Source of the DNA: Streptomyces davaonensis JCM 4913
GTDB lineage: Bacteria > Actinomycetota > Actinomycetes > Streptomycetales > Streptomycetaceae
DNA: 64,000 nucleotides
NCBI RefSeq assembly: GCF_000349325.1
Contig: NC_020504.1
Coordinates: 7,668,326 to 7,732,325, forward strand
Reading direction: 5' to 3'
The notes under the pieces are model-generated. The model saw only the letters and a list, made by a program, of their open reading frames with translations, did no database searches and was not told the DNA's origin. Shown one piece after another: positions 1-7,608 of the stretch (position 1 is its first letter; the number at the start of each line of letters is the position of its first letter). The translations under genes and the position numbers were made by a program.

Positions 1-1054
1 CCAGCGCCAGCGCCAGTGCGGCCAGGCCCGCGACCAGGACGACGGCGGCCCGGCGGTTGCGGTCGGGGCGGTCCGGCGTGGTGGGGCTGGGTGTGGTGGC
101 CTGAGTGCTGGGGTACGGCGTGGGCATCGGCGGGGTCGGTGGCGGCGGCTGGTGTGTCGCGATCGTCGGGGCGAACGGTGTCGACCGGACCGCCCCCGCG
201 CGGGGCGTGCCTCCGGCGCCGACGAGCCGCAGGTCCTGCTCGGCCTGCGCCGCCGGGAGCCGGTCGGCGGGGTCCTTGCGCAGCAGCCCCTCGATCACCG
301 GGGCGAGCGGACCGGCCCGGAGCGGCGGCGGCAGCTCCTCGTCGACGATCGCGCGCAGGGTGCTGAGCGGGGTGTCCTGGCGGAACGGGGAGTTGCCCTC
401 CACGGCCGCGTAGAGCAGCACGCCGAGCGACCACAGGTCGGACTCGGGGCCGGGCGTGCGGCCCAGGGCCCGCTCCGGGGCGAGGAACTCGGGCGAGCCG
501 ATCACCTCGCCGGTCATGGTGAGCGCGGAACTCCCCTCGACCATGGCGATCCCGAAGTCGGTGAGCACCACCCGGCCGTCGTTCGCCAGCAGCACGTTGG
601 CCGGCTTCACGTCCCGGTGCAGCACCCCGGCCTCGTGCGCCGCCCGCAGCGCCGACAGCACCTCGGCACCGATGTGTGCCGCGCGCTGGGGCGACAACGG
701 GCCCTCGGCGTCCAGAAGTTCGGCGAGCGAGATGCCGCGCACCAGCTCCATCACGATCCACGGGCGGCCGTCCTGCGTGGCCACGTCGTAGACCGTCACC
801 ACATTGTGGTTCGACACCCGCGCCGCCGCCCACGCCTCGCGCTCCAGGCGGGCGTACATCCGCTCCACCTCGGAGGCCGGAAGACCGTGCGGGGCACGCA
901 CCTCCTTGACGGCGACCTCACGGTTCAGCACCTCGTCCCGGGCGCGCCAGACCGTCCCCATGCCGCCCTCGCCGAGCGGGGACAGGAGACGGTAGCGGCC
1001 CGCGATCACTCGTTCACTGCCCGTCGCGTCGGACACGGGCGCCCCCATTCGCAT
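1..1054 (-). CDS. Serine/threonine protein kinase (PASTA/Pkn-type), C-terminus cut by window edge
   Basis: Hanks-type protein kinase that phosphorylates Ser/Thr on partner proteins at the membrane. Reading leftward, the N-terminus is a glycine-rich loop (LLSPLGEGGMGTVW), followed by the ATP-binding lysine in VAVKEV near residue 50. The catalytic loop HRDVKPANVLL lies near residues 146-156, followed by DFG and an APE-like segment (LAPERA), then the DLWSLGVLLYAAVEG helix. A Pro/Thr-rich linker follows, and a hydrophobic segment (AAVVLVAGLAALALAL) starts just before the window edge, so a transmembrane helix and an extracellular domain are expected outside. The start at 1054 has AAGGAG nine bases upstream; an ATG two codons later is possible. 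It lies 33 bp downstream of the metal transporter gene on the same strand. The substrate is not evident. Confidence 0.9.
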   Translation of the reverse strand, partial: MRMGAPVSDATGSERVIAGRYRLLSPLGEGGMGTVWRARDEVLNREVAVKEVRAPHGLPASEVERMYARLEREAWAAARVSNHNVVTVYDVATQDGRPWIVMELVRGISLAELLDAEGPLSPQRAAHIGAEVLSALRAAHEAGVLHRDVKPANVLLANDGRVVLTDFGIAMVEGSSALTMTGEVIGSPEFLAPERALGRTPGPESDLWSLGVLLYAAVEGNSPFRQDTPLSTLRAIVDEELPPPLRAGPLAPVIEGLLRKDPADRLPAAQAEQDLRLVGAGGTPRAGAVRSTPFAPTIATHQPPPPTPPMPTPYPSTQATTPSPTTPDRPDRNRRAAVVLVAGLAALALAL

Positions 1055-1087
1055 GCGCGCGAAATCTCCTTTTCCTCACAAAGTAGC

Positions 1088-2668
1088 TCAACCGAGTGCT
1101 GATGCCGCCCCCTTGAGCACCAATCCGGCCCCAAGAGCGACGACGACCAACGCGGACACCAGCGGTGCGGTACGGCGGATCAGGCCCGCCACGGGATGAA
1201 CGGCCCAGCTCGGACGCCGCTCCACCCACCGGCTCGCCCCGGCACCGAGCCGTACGACGGCGTACCCGGCGGCGGTCAGGGTGAGGGCGAGCCCGACCCC
1301 GTAGGCCACGACGAGCAGCAGCCCGAACCAGGCGTGCCCGAGCGCGGCGGCGCCGACCAGGACGACGACGGCGGAGGGGCTGGGCACGAGGCCGCCGGCG
1401 AAGCCGAGCAGGATCGTGCCGCGGATGGTGGGGGCGGTGGCGTGGGTGTGAGTGGTGCCGCCGTGGGTGTGGGTGTGCGTGTGTTCCTTGGGGCGCTCGT
1501 GATCGTGCTCGTGATCATGGCTGTGCTCGTGTCCATGGCTGTGGTCGTGGCCGTGCCCGTGCCCGTGGGTGTGCGCGCCGACCAGGACGGGCGTGGGCGT
1601 GCGTTCCGGCGCCGGGGAGTGCGGGTGGTGGTGGCCGCGCTGATGCCAGGCCCGTCGTACGAGGGTCGCGCCCGCGGCCATGACCAGGGCGCCGCTGGCG
1701 ATGCCCAGCCAGGTGATGACGGACGGCGCGGCGGCCGAGCCGGCGGTGACCAGCAGGCCCAGGGCGACCACGCCCAGGGTGTGGGTGACCGTGACCGAGG
1801 CGGCGAGCGGGAGGACGTCCTTCATCCGGGCGCGGCCGCCGCGGGCCGTGGCCACCGCCGCCATGAGCGTCTTGCCGTGCCCCGGGGCGACGGCGTGCAG
1901 TGCGCCCAGGCCGATCGCGATGAACAGGGCGAGGGCGGCGAAACCGACGGTGAGGTCGTTGCGGGCGACCAGGGAGTCCAGGGCCCGGGTCCAGCGGTCG
2001 GCGCCGCGCGGCAGGACCGAGGCGGCGGGCGCGTCGCGCTCCTCCTCGACCAGCGCGGGCCCGCCGGGCCGCACGGTCAGGGAGGCGGACGCGGTGTCGG
2101 CAGGGGAGGAGAGCAACTCCTCCGGGTACGTGGTCAGTTCACCGGACAGCGACTCCTTCGGTACGTCGGACTCGGCGAGCGTCATCCGGTCGCCGCGCGC
2201 GGTGACCTCCCGCCAGCCGGGCCCGGACTCCGCACCGGCGGCCCGAAAATCGAGCGTCAGAGTCTCACTGTCAGGCAGCGGAGCCCTCAGCGCACACTCC
2301 ACCCGCAGGGTGTCGAGCCCGGCCTGCCCGGGCCGCACGCGCGCGTGACTGCTTTTGACGGTGAGGGCGACACTCCGGCCCTCCACGGTGAGTTCGCTGT
2401 CCCGGGCGGCACTCGCGCACCGCCGCCCGGCCCATTGCTCCAGCCCCAGCCGCTCGATGTCCGGCTTCGCCTGCGTAGCCGGGATCTCGGCGAGATCCTC
2501 CACGTGGTCCACACGCAGCGTGCCCGACGCGACGACGAGCCCGTCGTACCGGTTGACGGTGAAGTTGCCGAGGGGATGCGCGCTCGCGACCGAGGAGGGG
2601 ACGAGCACGAGCGCGCCGACGGCCGCGAACACGGCCGCACCGGAGGCGATGAGACGACGGGGGGTCAC
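1088..2668 (-). CDS. NicO/HoxN-type nickel/cobalt transporter with long His-rich loop
   Basis: Membrane protein of about 526 residues. The N-terminus has a signal-like hydrophobic stretch followed by a periplasmic-type domain beginning SAHPLGNFTVNRY. The C-terminal half carries the transport helices, including a segment with HAVAPGHGKT, the histidine/Asp-type motif typical of NicO/UreH/RcnA-like Ni/Co permeases. Between helices (about residues 363-414) lies a loop of alternating His with Gly, Asp, Glu and Thr, a metal-binding or buffering loop as in RcnA-like proteins. The GTG start overlaps the stop of the TPR gene (GTGA), so the two are translationally coupled. Direction of transport (uptake or efflux) cannot be told from sequence; the fused extracytoplasmic N-domain is characteristic of actinobacterial versions. 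Confidence 0.85.
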   Translation of the reverse strand: MTPRRLIASGAAVFAAVGALVLVPSSVASAHPLGNFTVNRYDGLVVASGTLRVDHVEDLAEIPATQAKPDIERLGLEQWAGRRCASAARDSELTVEGRSVALTVKSSHARVRPGQAGLDTLRVECALRAPLPDSETLTLDFRAAGAESGPGWREVTARGDRMTLAESDVPKESLSGELTTYPEELLSSPADTASASLTVRPGGPALVEEERDAPAASVLPRGADRWTRALDSLVARNDLTVGFAALALFIAIGLGALHAVAPGHGKTLMAAVATARGGRARMKDVLPLAASVTVTHTLGVVALGLLVTAGSAAAPSVITWLGIASGALVMAAGATLVRRAWHQRGHHHPHSPAPERTPTPVLVGAHTHGHGHGHDHSHGHEHSHDHEHDHERPKEHTHTHTHGGTTHTHATAPTIRGTILLGFAGGLVPSPSAVVVLVGAAALGHAWFGLLLVVAYGVGLALTLTAAGYAVVRLGAGASRWVERRPSWAVHPVAGLIRRTAPLVSALVVVALGAGLVLKGAASALG

Positions 2669-3963
2669 TCGCCCGCCTCCAGGTCCTTCAGGGCGCCGCG
2701 GGCCTCGCGGGCGCCGAGGGGAGAGAAGCCGGGATTCAGGCGCAGGGCGGCTGACAGGTGCTCGCGGGCGTCCCCCTTCTCGCCGGCCCCGAACTCGATC
2801 ATGCCGCGGTGGTACAGGAAGGTGGCGTTGCGGTAGCCGGTGGCCGTGGCCCGGCGGGCGTAGGGCAGGGCCTCCTGGTCGCGGCCGTTCGCGTGCAGGG
2901 CCCAGGCCAGGGCGTCCGCGGTGTGGACGGTACGGCGGCGGTCCCACTCGGCGCGGGCCGCGCGCAGCGCCGCCTTCGCGTCGCCGTGATCGGCCGCCGC
3001 GAGCGCGGTGTCGAGGTCGGCGTTGACGCCGTTGGCACGGGCCAGCGCGGTCCAGGCGTCGACCAAGGCGTACTGGTCATCGGCCCGTTCCCGGTCGCCG
3101 TCGGCCTCGTACAGCTCACCGAGCACGACCAGCGGCCCCGGGAGCGGGGACCGCGCGACGACGGCCTCCATGCCCTTCACGGCCGCCTTCCGATCCCCGG
3201 TGGCCGCCTGCGCCCGGGCCCGGCCCTCCAGCGCGGGCAGATAGGCGTCGTCCGCGGCGAGCGCCCGCGCGTAGTGCAGCAGCGCCTCCTCGCAGTCGCC
3301 CTGGCTCCAGGCGAGTTGGCCGAGCTGGGTGGCCACGTACGCCACGTCCGGGGGCGAGGCGGCGGAGGAGAGGGCCTGCTCCAGCACGCGCCGCGCGGTC
3401 TTCACATCGCCCCGCAGCTCGCGCACGTACGCGTACCGCGTGAACACCGGCACCCCCGGCCGCCGTTCGTCGGCCAGGTCGGCGGCCTCGGCGGCCTCGT
3501 CGTACCGCCCGAGCTCCACCAGCGCGTCGACCCGGCTGGCCAGCGCCCGCTCGCTGAAGGGATTGGCCTTCAGCGCCCGTTCCGCGTAGGCCAGGGCATC
3601 CGGGAAGTCGTGCCGGGCGGCGGCCAGGGCGGCCTGTCCGGCGAGGGCCTGATCATTGCCGGCCTCCAGCGACAGAGACCGCTTCAACGCCCGCTCGGCC
3701 TGCGGATACCGGGAGGCGTCGCCGCTCGTGCGCGCCTGCTCCACATACGCGAGCCCCAGCGTCGCCCAGCCACTGAAGTCCCGCGGCTGCTCCCGCAGAT
3801 GGGCCTCGAGTGCCTTGACGTCGCCGGACCTGAGCGCCACCGGCGACACGGCCGAGACACTCTGCTCAGGAACATCCGTCCCACCCCCGAGGGCAATGGC
3901 CCCACCGGTGAGCGCAACAGCCAACAACCCGGCACACAACCCAAGCTGGGCGCGCGATTTCAT
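2665..3963 (-). CDS. Secreted or membrane-anchored TPR-repeat protein
   Basis: Protein of 432 residues with an N-terminal hydrophobic signal/anchor (about residues 6-28) followed by successive tetratricopeptide-like helical pairs through to the C-terminus. Recognisable units include GWATLGLAYVEQAR, YPQAERALKRSLSLEAG, DALAYAERALKANP and EALLHYARALAADDAYLPALEGRARA. TPRs mediate protein-protein contacts, so this is probably the scaffold of an extracytoplasmic assembly. A clear AGGAG precedes the ATG. It sits between the DUF4331 gene and the NicO transporter, overlapping the latter by four bases, which suggests the three products act together. No catalytic motif is visible. Confidence 0.85.
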   Translation of the reverse strand: MKSRAQLGLCAGLLAVALTGGAIALGGGTDVPEQSVSAVSPVALRSGDVKALEAHLREQPRDFSGWATLGLAYVEQARTSGDASRYPQAERALKRSLSLEAGNDQALAGQAALAAARHDFPDALAYAERALKANPFSERALASRVDALVELGRYDEAAEAADLADERRPGVPVFTRYAYVRELRGDVKTARRVLEQALSSAASPPDVAYVATQLGQLAWSQGDCEEALLHYARALAADDAYLPALEGRARAQAATGDRKAAVKGMEAVVARSPLPGPLVVLGELYEADGDRERADDQYALVDAWTALARANGVNADLDTALAAADHGDAKAALRAARAEWDRRRTVHTADALAWALHANGRDQEALPYARRATATGYRNATFLYHRGMIEFGAGEKGDAREHLSAALRLNPGFSPLGAREARGALKDLEAGE

Positions 3964-4010
3964 TGCCCTCTCCTAGATCACATACGAAGAAACGGTGAGA
4001 AGGTTCCGGT

Positions 4011-4073
4011 CAGGGGCGCGGGGCTGCATCTATGTGCGGCTCCGCCGCGTGGGCGCGACCAGCCACACACGAG
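4011..4073 (+). repeat. Dispersed intergenic repeat, copy A (family 1)
   Basis: About 63 bp beginning CAGGGGCGCGGGGCTG, with an internal CGGCTCCGCCG hairpin and ending near GGGCGCGACCAGCC. A near-identical copy lies at 35391-35458 and shorter relatives sit at 40231-40274 and 46631-46680. It lies between the DUF4331 and TPR genes, close to the TPR start. Confidence 0.8.
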
Positions 4074-4109
4074 CCGCGCCCAAACAATCCCCGCACCCCA
4101 GCGGAGCGC

Positions 4110-5645
4110 CTAGTACGCCCGCTCCCGCATCCGCCGCCACCAGAGCAGCCCGGCCCCGATCAACAGGACACCCAGAGCCCCCGCGCCGGCAGAAGCCGCG
4201 ATCAGCGTGGTGTCTTCGGACGAACCCTCGGATCCCGCCGGCGACAACGCGTCCCCGAGCTGGTTCCGCACGTCGTTCCCACCGGAAGTACCCTTTGCCA
4301 GCGGCCCCCGAGACCCCTCCGTCGGCAGCGCGACGTACGGGAACGCCTTCTCGAAGTCCTTGTCGTTCTTGTCGACCGCGTCGCCCAAGTCGTTCTTGGC
4401 GCCCACCAGTTCGCCCTCGACCACCTGAAGCGCGGCATCGAGAACGTCATCGCTCAGCCGCCGCCCGTTGGGGAACCCGGCGTTGTCCCCGTCCAGCACA
4501 CCCAGCCGCTTCGGCTCGGCGGCCGGCTTGATGGACGTGTTGAGTCGCAGCTCCTCCGCCGGACGTACGTGCGGCGGCTGGTTGAGCCCCTCCACGCCCT
4601 TGAGGAAGACGTCGACGAGGTCGTTGCGCGGCTCCTTCGGCGCCGGGATCTTGTAGATCGCCTCGATGAGCTTCGGCAGCTCGGGGTTGGTGACGTTCTT
4701 CAGGAACTGCCCGTCGTTCCAGGGCGCGCTCGCGTTGAACTTGTCCTTGTCCTTGATCGGGTTGACGACCTCGTTCACGAGCGGCATGCCCAGGCGCGAG
4801 ACCTGGGCGAACTGCCCCTGCGCGTTCTTGCGCTGGGTCGTCGACCAGATCCCCACGATCGGCTGCTCCGCCGACTCCGTGATCATGTGCGTGGGCACCT
4901 GGAGCGCGATGGAGTTGACGTTGTAGCCCTTGAGCGTGTCGTTCCCGACCTCGCTGAGGTTCCCGCCGTACAGCAGATCGAAGACCCGCAGATCGAGGAA
5001 GAACGGGTCGTCGGCCTGCCCCGCGAACGAGGAGGAGCCGCCCGCGAGTTGGTGCACGGCCTGCGAGCGCAGCTTGGCGTAGTCCGGCATGGAGGCCTTG
5101 CCGACGTTCGACGGCGCCACCGGCACATCGTTGGCGATCTTCGTCTTCGCCACCAGGTGCTGGTTCTTCAGCTTCAGCAGATCGATGTCGTAGGTCTGCG
5201 TCACGTTCAGGTCGGGATCGTCGAGGCTCTCGACGGGCCCGGTGTTGTACAGGAACGTCTTCTTGTTCTTCGTGTGCGTCTTGAAGGTGAAGCGGTACAG
5301 CAGCTCGCCCTGCGCGTCACCGTTGTTGTCGATGTGGATGTCGTACTGCGCGTCCTCGGCGAACGGGAAGAAGTTCGGTCCGCCGGCCGGCTCCTCGAAG
5401 GGGATCCAGTTCGCGACGATCGTCGTCGTGTCCGGCTTGTCCGGACTGACGAACGCGTACACGTCCGTGTTGTCGTACTGCGGGGTCCCCGAGATCAACG
5501 GGGCCTCCCGGTGGCTGGAGGCGGAGGCCGCCCCCGGTTCCAGCGCGGTCACGCCGGCGGCTGCGAGCCCCCCGGCGGCCAGCGCACCACAGATGAGGGT
5601 CGCGACGCCCTTGCGTCCCGGGCCGCTCCTGGAGATAGGTGTCAT
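4110..5645 (-). CDS. DUF4331 family secreted protein with C-terminal membrane anchor
   Basis: Protein of 511 residues. It has an N-terminal signal peptide (hydrophobic run about residues 15-35) with probable cleavage just before SSHREAPLISG, the family's typical mature start. A long DUF4331 domain follows (DNTDVYAFVSPD, FPFAEDAQYDIHIDNNGDA). The C-terminus has a hydrophobic helix (GALGVLLIGAGLLWWRR) followed by basic residues, so the domain is held on the outer face of the membrane. The ATG is the first one in frame with the signal. It is divergent from the SigK-like sigma factor and preceded by a SigK-type promoter, so it is probably the main target of that sigma factor. The biochemical role of DUF4331 is not known to me; the linked metal transporter and TPR protein hint at an envelope complex. 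Confidence 0.85.
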   Translation of the reverse strand: MTPISRSGPGRKGVATLICGALAAGGLAAAGVTALEPGAASASSHREAPLISGTPQYDNTDVYAFVSPDKPDTTTIVANWIPFEEPAGGPNFFPFAEDAQYDIHIDNNGDAQGELLYRFTFKTHTKNKKTFLYNTGPVESLDDPDLNVTQTYDIDLLKLKNQHLVAKTKIANDVPVAPSNVGKASMPDYAKLRSQAVHQLAGGSSSFAGQADDPFFLDLRVFDLLYGGNLSEVGNDTLKGYNVNSIALQVPTHMITESAEQPIVGIWSTTQRKNAQGQFAQVSRLGMPLVNEVVNPIKDKDKFNASAPWNDGQFLKNVTNPELPKLIEAIYKIPAPKEPRNDLVDVFLKGVEGLNQPPHVRPAEELRLNTSIKPAAEPKRLGVLDGDNAGFPNGRRLSDDVLDAALQVVEGELVGAKNDLGDAVDKNDKDFEKAFPYVALPTEGSRGPLAKGTSGGNDVRNQLGDALSPAGSEGSSEDTTLIAASAGAGALGVLLIGAGLLWWRRMRERAY

Positions 5646-5683
5646 GCCGTCCGTCCTCGGTTCAACTTGCCTGACGCACCGGG

Positions 5684-5711
5684 ATTCGGAGCAGGGTGCG
5701 GGGCGGATTGG
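5684..5711 (-). promoter_or_regulatory. Candidate SigK-type promoter for the DUF4331 gene
   Basis: On the minus strand CCAATCC (5711-5705) is followed 15 bases later by CCGAAT (5689-5684), 39 bases before the DUF4331 ATG. As I recall it, the mycobacterial SigK consensus is CCATCC-N16-17-CCGAAT, which this closely resembles, and the divergent gene is a SigK-like sigma factor. Confidence 0.6.
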
Positions 5712-5784
5712 TCGAACCTGAAAATTTGTTTCGCGCCCCGCCGACCCGCGTTTTCGGCCTTCTGATCCGTAACCCCATCCGGAG

Positions 5785-6396
5785 GTGGGTGCGTTGCGAA
5801 TACCTCGTGGGACGGGACGGCCCAGATGCGGTCTCGCGGGAGGGGGAGACGAGTTGGAGGCGGACGAGCTACTGGTGCTCGTGGCTGGTGGGGACCAGAA
5901 GGCATTCGAGGAGTTGTACGGGATCGTGTCCGGACCGGTGTTCGGACTGGTGCGAAGGGTCGTGCGCGACCCCGCCCAGTCGGAGGAGGTTGCGCAGGAG
6001 GTGCTGCTGGAGACATGGCGGTCCGCGGGGCGGTTCGACCCCGGCCGGGGGAGCGCCCTGTCGTGGATCCTCACCCTCGCCCACAGGAGGGCCGTGGACC
6101 GGGTGCGCAGCGCACGCGCGGCCGGTGAACGCGAGCAGCGGGAGGCGCGCCGGGCCCATCACCCCGCCTTCGACCAGGTGACCGAGGAGGTCGAGGCGGG
6201 CCTGGAGCGCGAGTGGGTGCGCCGCTGCCTGGACCGGCTCACCGCGCTCCAGCGCCAGTCGGTGACCCTCGCCTATTACGAGGGGTACACCTACCGTGAG
6301 GTCGCCGAGCGGCTCTCCCTGCCGCTGGGCACGGTGAAGACCCGGATGCGGGACGGTCTGACCCGGCTGCGCGAGTGCCTGGGAGGTGCCGCATGA
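5785..6396 (+). CDS. sigK: ECF RNA polymerase sigma factor, SigK-like
   Basis: Extracytoplasmic-function sigma factor that directs RNA polymerase to a small regulon. Region 2 runs from about DQKAFEELYGIV through SEEVAQEVLLETW to ALSWILTLAHRRAVDRVRS. Region 4 is WVRRCLDRLTALQRQSVTLAYYEGYTYREVAERL with the helix-turn-helix LPLGTVKTRMRDGLTRLRE. The start is uncertain. GTG 5785 is the longest reading, but TTG 5794 (behind GGAGGTG) and TTG 5854 (behind AGGGGGAGAC, giving a protein beginning LEADELLVLVAGGDQ) have better ribosome sites and spacing. The stop overlaps the ATG of the RskA-like anti-sigma gene (ATGA), so the pair is co-translated. It is divergent from the DUF4331 gene. Confidence 0.9.
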   Translation: MGALRIPRGTGRPRCGLAGGGDELEADELLVLVAGGDQKAFEELYGIVSGPVFGLVRRVVRDPAQSEEVAQEVLLETWRSAGRFDPGRGSALSWILTLAHRRAVDRVRSARAAGEREQREARRAHHPAFDQVTEEVEAGLEREWVRRCLDRLTALQRQSVTLAYYEGYTYREVAERLSLPLGTVKTRMRDGLTRLRECLGGAA

Positions 6397-7181
6397 GCCT
6401 CTTCCGCCGAGGGGACCTCCACTCCCTCGCCGCGCCCTACGCCCTCGACGCCCTGGAGCCCGCCGAGCGGGACCGCTTCGAGAAGCACCTGCGCAAGTGC
6501 GAGCGCTGTGCCGCCGAGGTGCGGACCCTGTCCGAGGACGCGGTCCGGCTGGCCTGGTCCACCTCGGCCCCGCCGCCGGCCGCGATGCGCGAACGGGTCC
6601 TGGCCGCCGTACGGGCCACTCCGCAGGACGGGGTGCGGGTGGCTCGGGAGCCGCAGTTGCCGAGGCATGTGTGGGGGGCCGAGCCGCCGCCCCGGGTGCG
6701 GGAGCGGCGGCCGCTGTTCGTGCCCTTCGCCACCGCGACCGCCGCCGCGGCGCTCGTGGTCGCCTCCCTGTTCGCCGTGCAGGCGAACGACACGCAGGAG
6801 AAGCTGGACGCGGAGCGGGCGCAGGCGCGTGAGATCGCCCACGTTCTCGGCGCTCCCGACGCGCGTGCGAGCACCGGACAGGACGCCGAGGGCCGAAGTA
6901 TCGGAGTGATCGCTTCCGCATCGGAGGGGCGTGCGGTCGTCACCCTCGCGGGATACGACGACCCCCCGGGCAACGGTGTGCACCAGTTGTGGCTCATGCG
7001 CCCCGGCGCACAACCGCGCTCCCTCGGGCTCTTCGACGGCGACACGCCCTTGGTCGCGTCCGGTCTGGACACCTCCGCCACGTCACTGGCTGTAACCGTC
7101 GAGCCGGACGGCGGCTCGCCCCAGCCCACCACCCAGCCGGTGGTCCAACTCGCCCTGAAATCGGTCGGATTCGGAGAGTAA
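6393..7181 (+). CDS. RskA-like anti-sigma factor (zinc-associated, membrane-spanning)
   Basis: Anti-sigma factor of 262 residues, expected to hold the upstream sigma factor inactive at the membrane. The N-terminal anti-sigma domain begins HSLAAPYALDALEPAERDRFEKH and carries the zinc-type motif HLRKCERCAAEV (H-x3-C-x2-C). A single transmembrane segment (PFATATAAAALVVASLFAV, about residues 109-128) separates it from an extracytoplasmic domain of the RskA type (GNGVHQLWLMRPGAQPRSLGLF). The ATG overlaps the sigma stop codon. Release would be expected by regulated proteolysis, as for RskA, although no protease is encoded nearby. Confidence 0.9.
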   Translation: MSLFRRGDLHSLAAPYALDALEPAERDRFEKHLRKCERCAAEVRTLSEDAVRLAWSTSAPPPAAMRERVLAAVRATPQDGVRVAREPQLPRHVWGAEPPPRVRERRPLFVPFATATAAAALVVASLFAVQANDTQEKLDAERAQAREIAHVLGAPDARASTGQDAEGRSIGVIASASEGRAVVTLAGYDDPPGNGVHQLWLMRPGAQPRSLGLFDGDTPLVASGLDTSATSLAVTVEPDGGSPQPTTQPVVQLALKSVGFGE

Positions 7182-7307
7182 TCAACGACGGGTCGTCAAC
7201 ACCCTTACGGGGAAGGTGAATCCTGTGACCGCGATACACGAGTGCCCCAAGGGGGCGATAGGGTTACCCTGCCCGGGCCGGGTGGACTCGTACGGGTGGG
7301 GAGTGAC

Positions 7308-7577
7308 ATGGAACAGATAACAGTGCGCAGCAGGGCGAGGGTCCCTGCGATCACCTGCGGGAGCAGCGCGACCAGTTCGCGCCTCGACCGCCATCTCTCG
7401 GTGCTGGCGGGTCCCGCCGTGCCGCAGCAGAAGACGGCCGAGGCGACCTTGCTGATGCGTGAGCTGACCGCGCGTGACACCGCGCGCGACCGCAGTGGCA
7501 GGGGTGCGCGAGTCCGTCGGGTCTCGCTCTTCGCACCGCTGCGCCGACTGCGCCGTTCGCTGTTCGGCGGGCGCTGA
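7308..7577 (+). CDS. Small basic protein of unknown function
   Basis: An 89-residue protein starting MEQITVRSRARVPAI. The ATG has GGGGAG five bases upstream and the codons show the strong GC3 of neighbours, which supports a real gene. The sequence is rich in Arg and Ser, has one Cys, and ends in a basic amphipathic tail (VRRVSLFAPLRRLRRSLFGGR). It has no signal peptide, membrane segment or recognised domain. I believe similar short proteins occur in other streptomycetes but cannot verify this here. It stands alone, 126 bp after the anti-sigma gene and convergent with the CoA-transferase gene. Confidence 0.7.
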   Translation: MEQITVRSRARVPAITCGSSATSSRLDRHLSVLAGPAVPQQKTAEATLLMRELTARDTARDRSGRGARVRRVSLFAPLRRLRRSLFGGR

Positions 7578-7608
7578 GCTTCACCGGCAACCCCGAGGAG
7601 GCCCGCGC

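Noticed and set aside
1430..1580. Repetitive GTG/CAT-rich DNA that could look like a tandem repeat or CRISPR-like array
   Set aside because: It encodes the His-rich loop of the NicO transporter in frame; units are irregular two-residue alternations without spacers.
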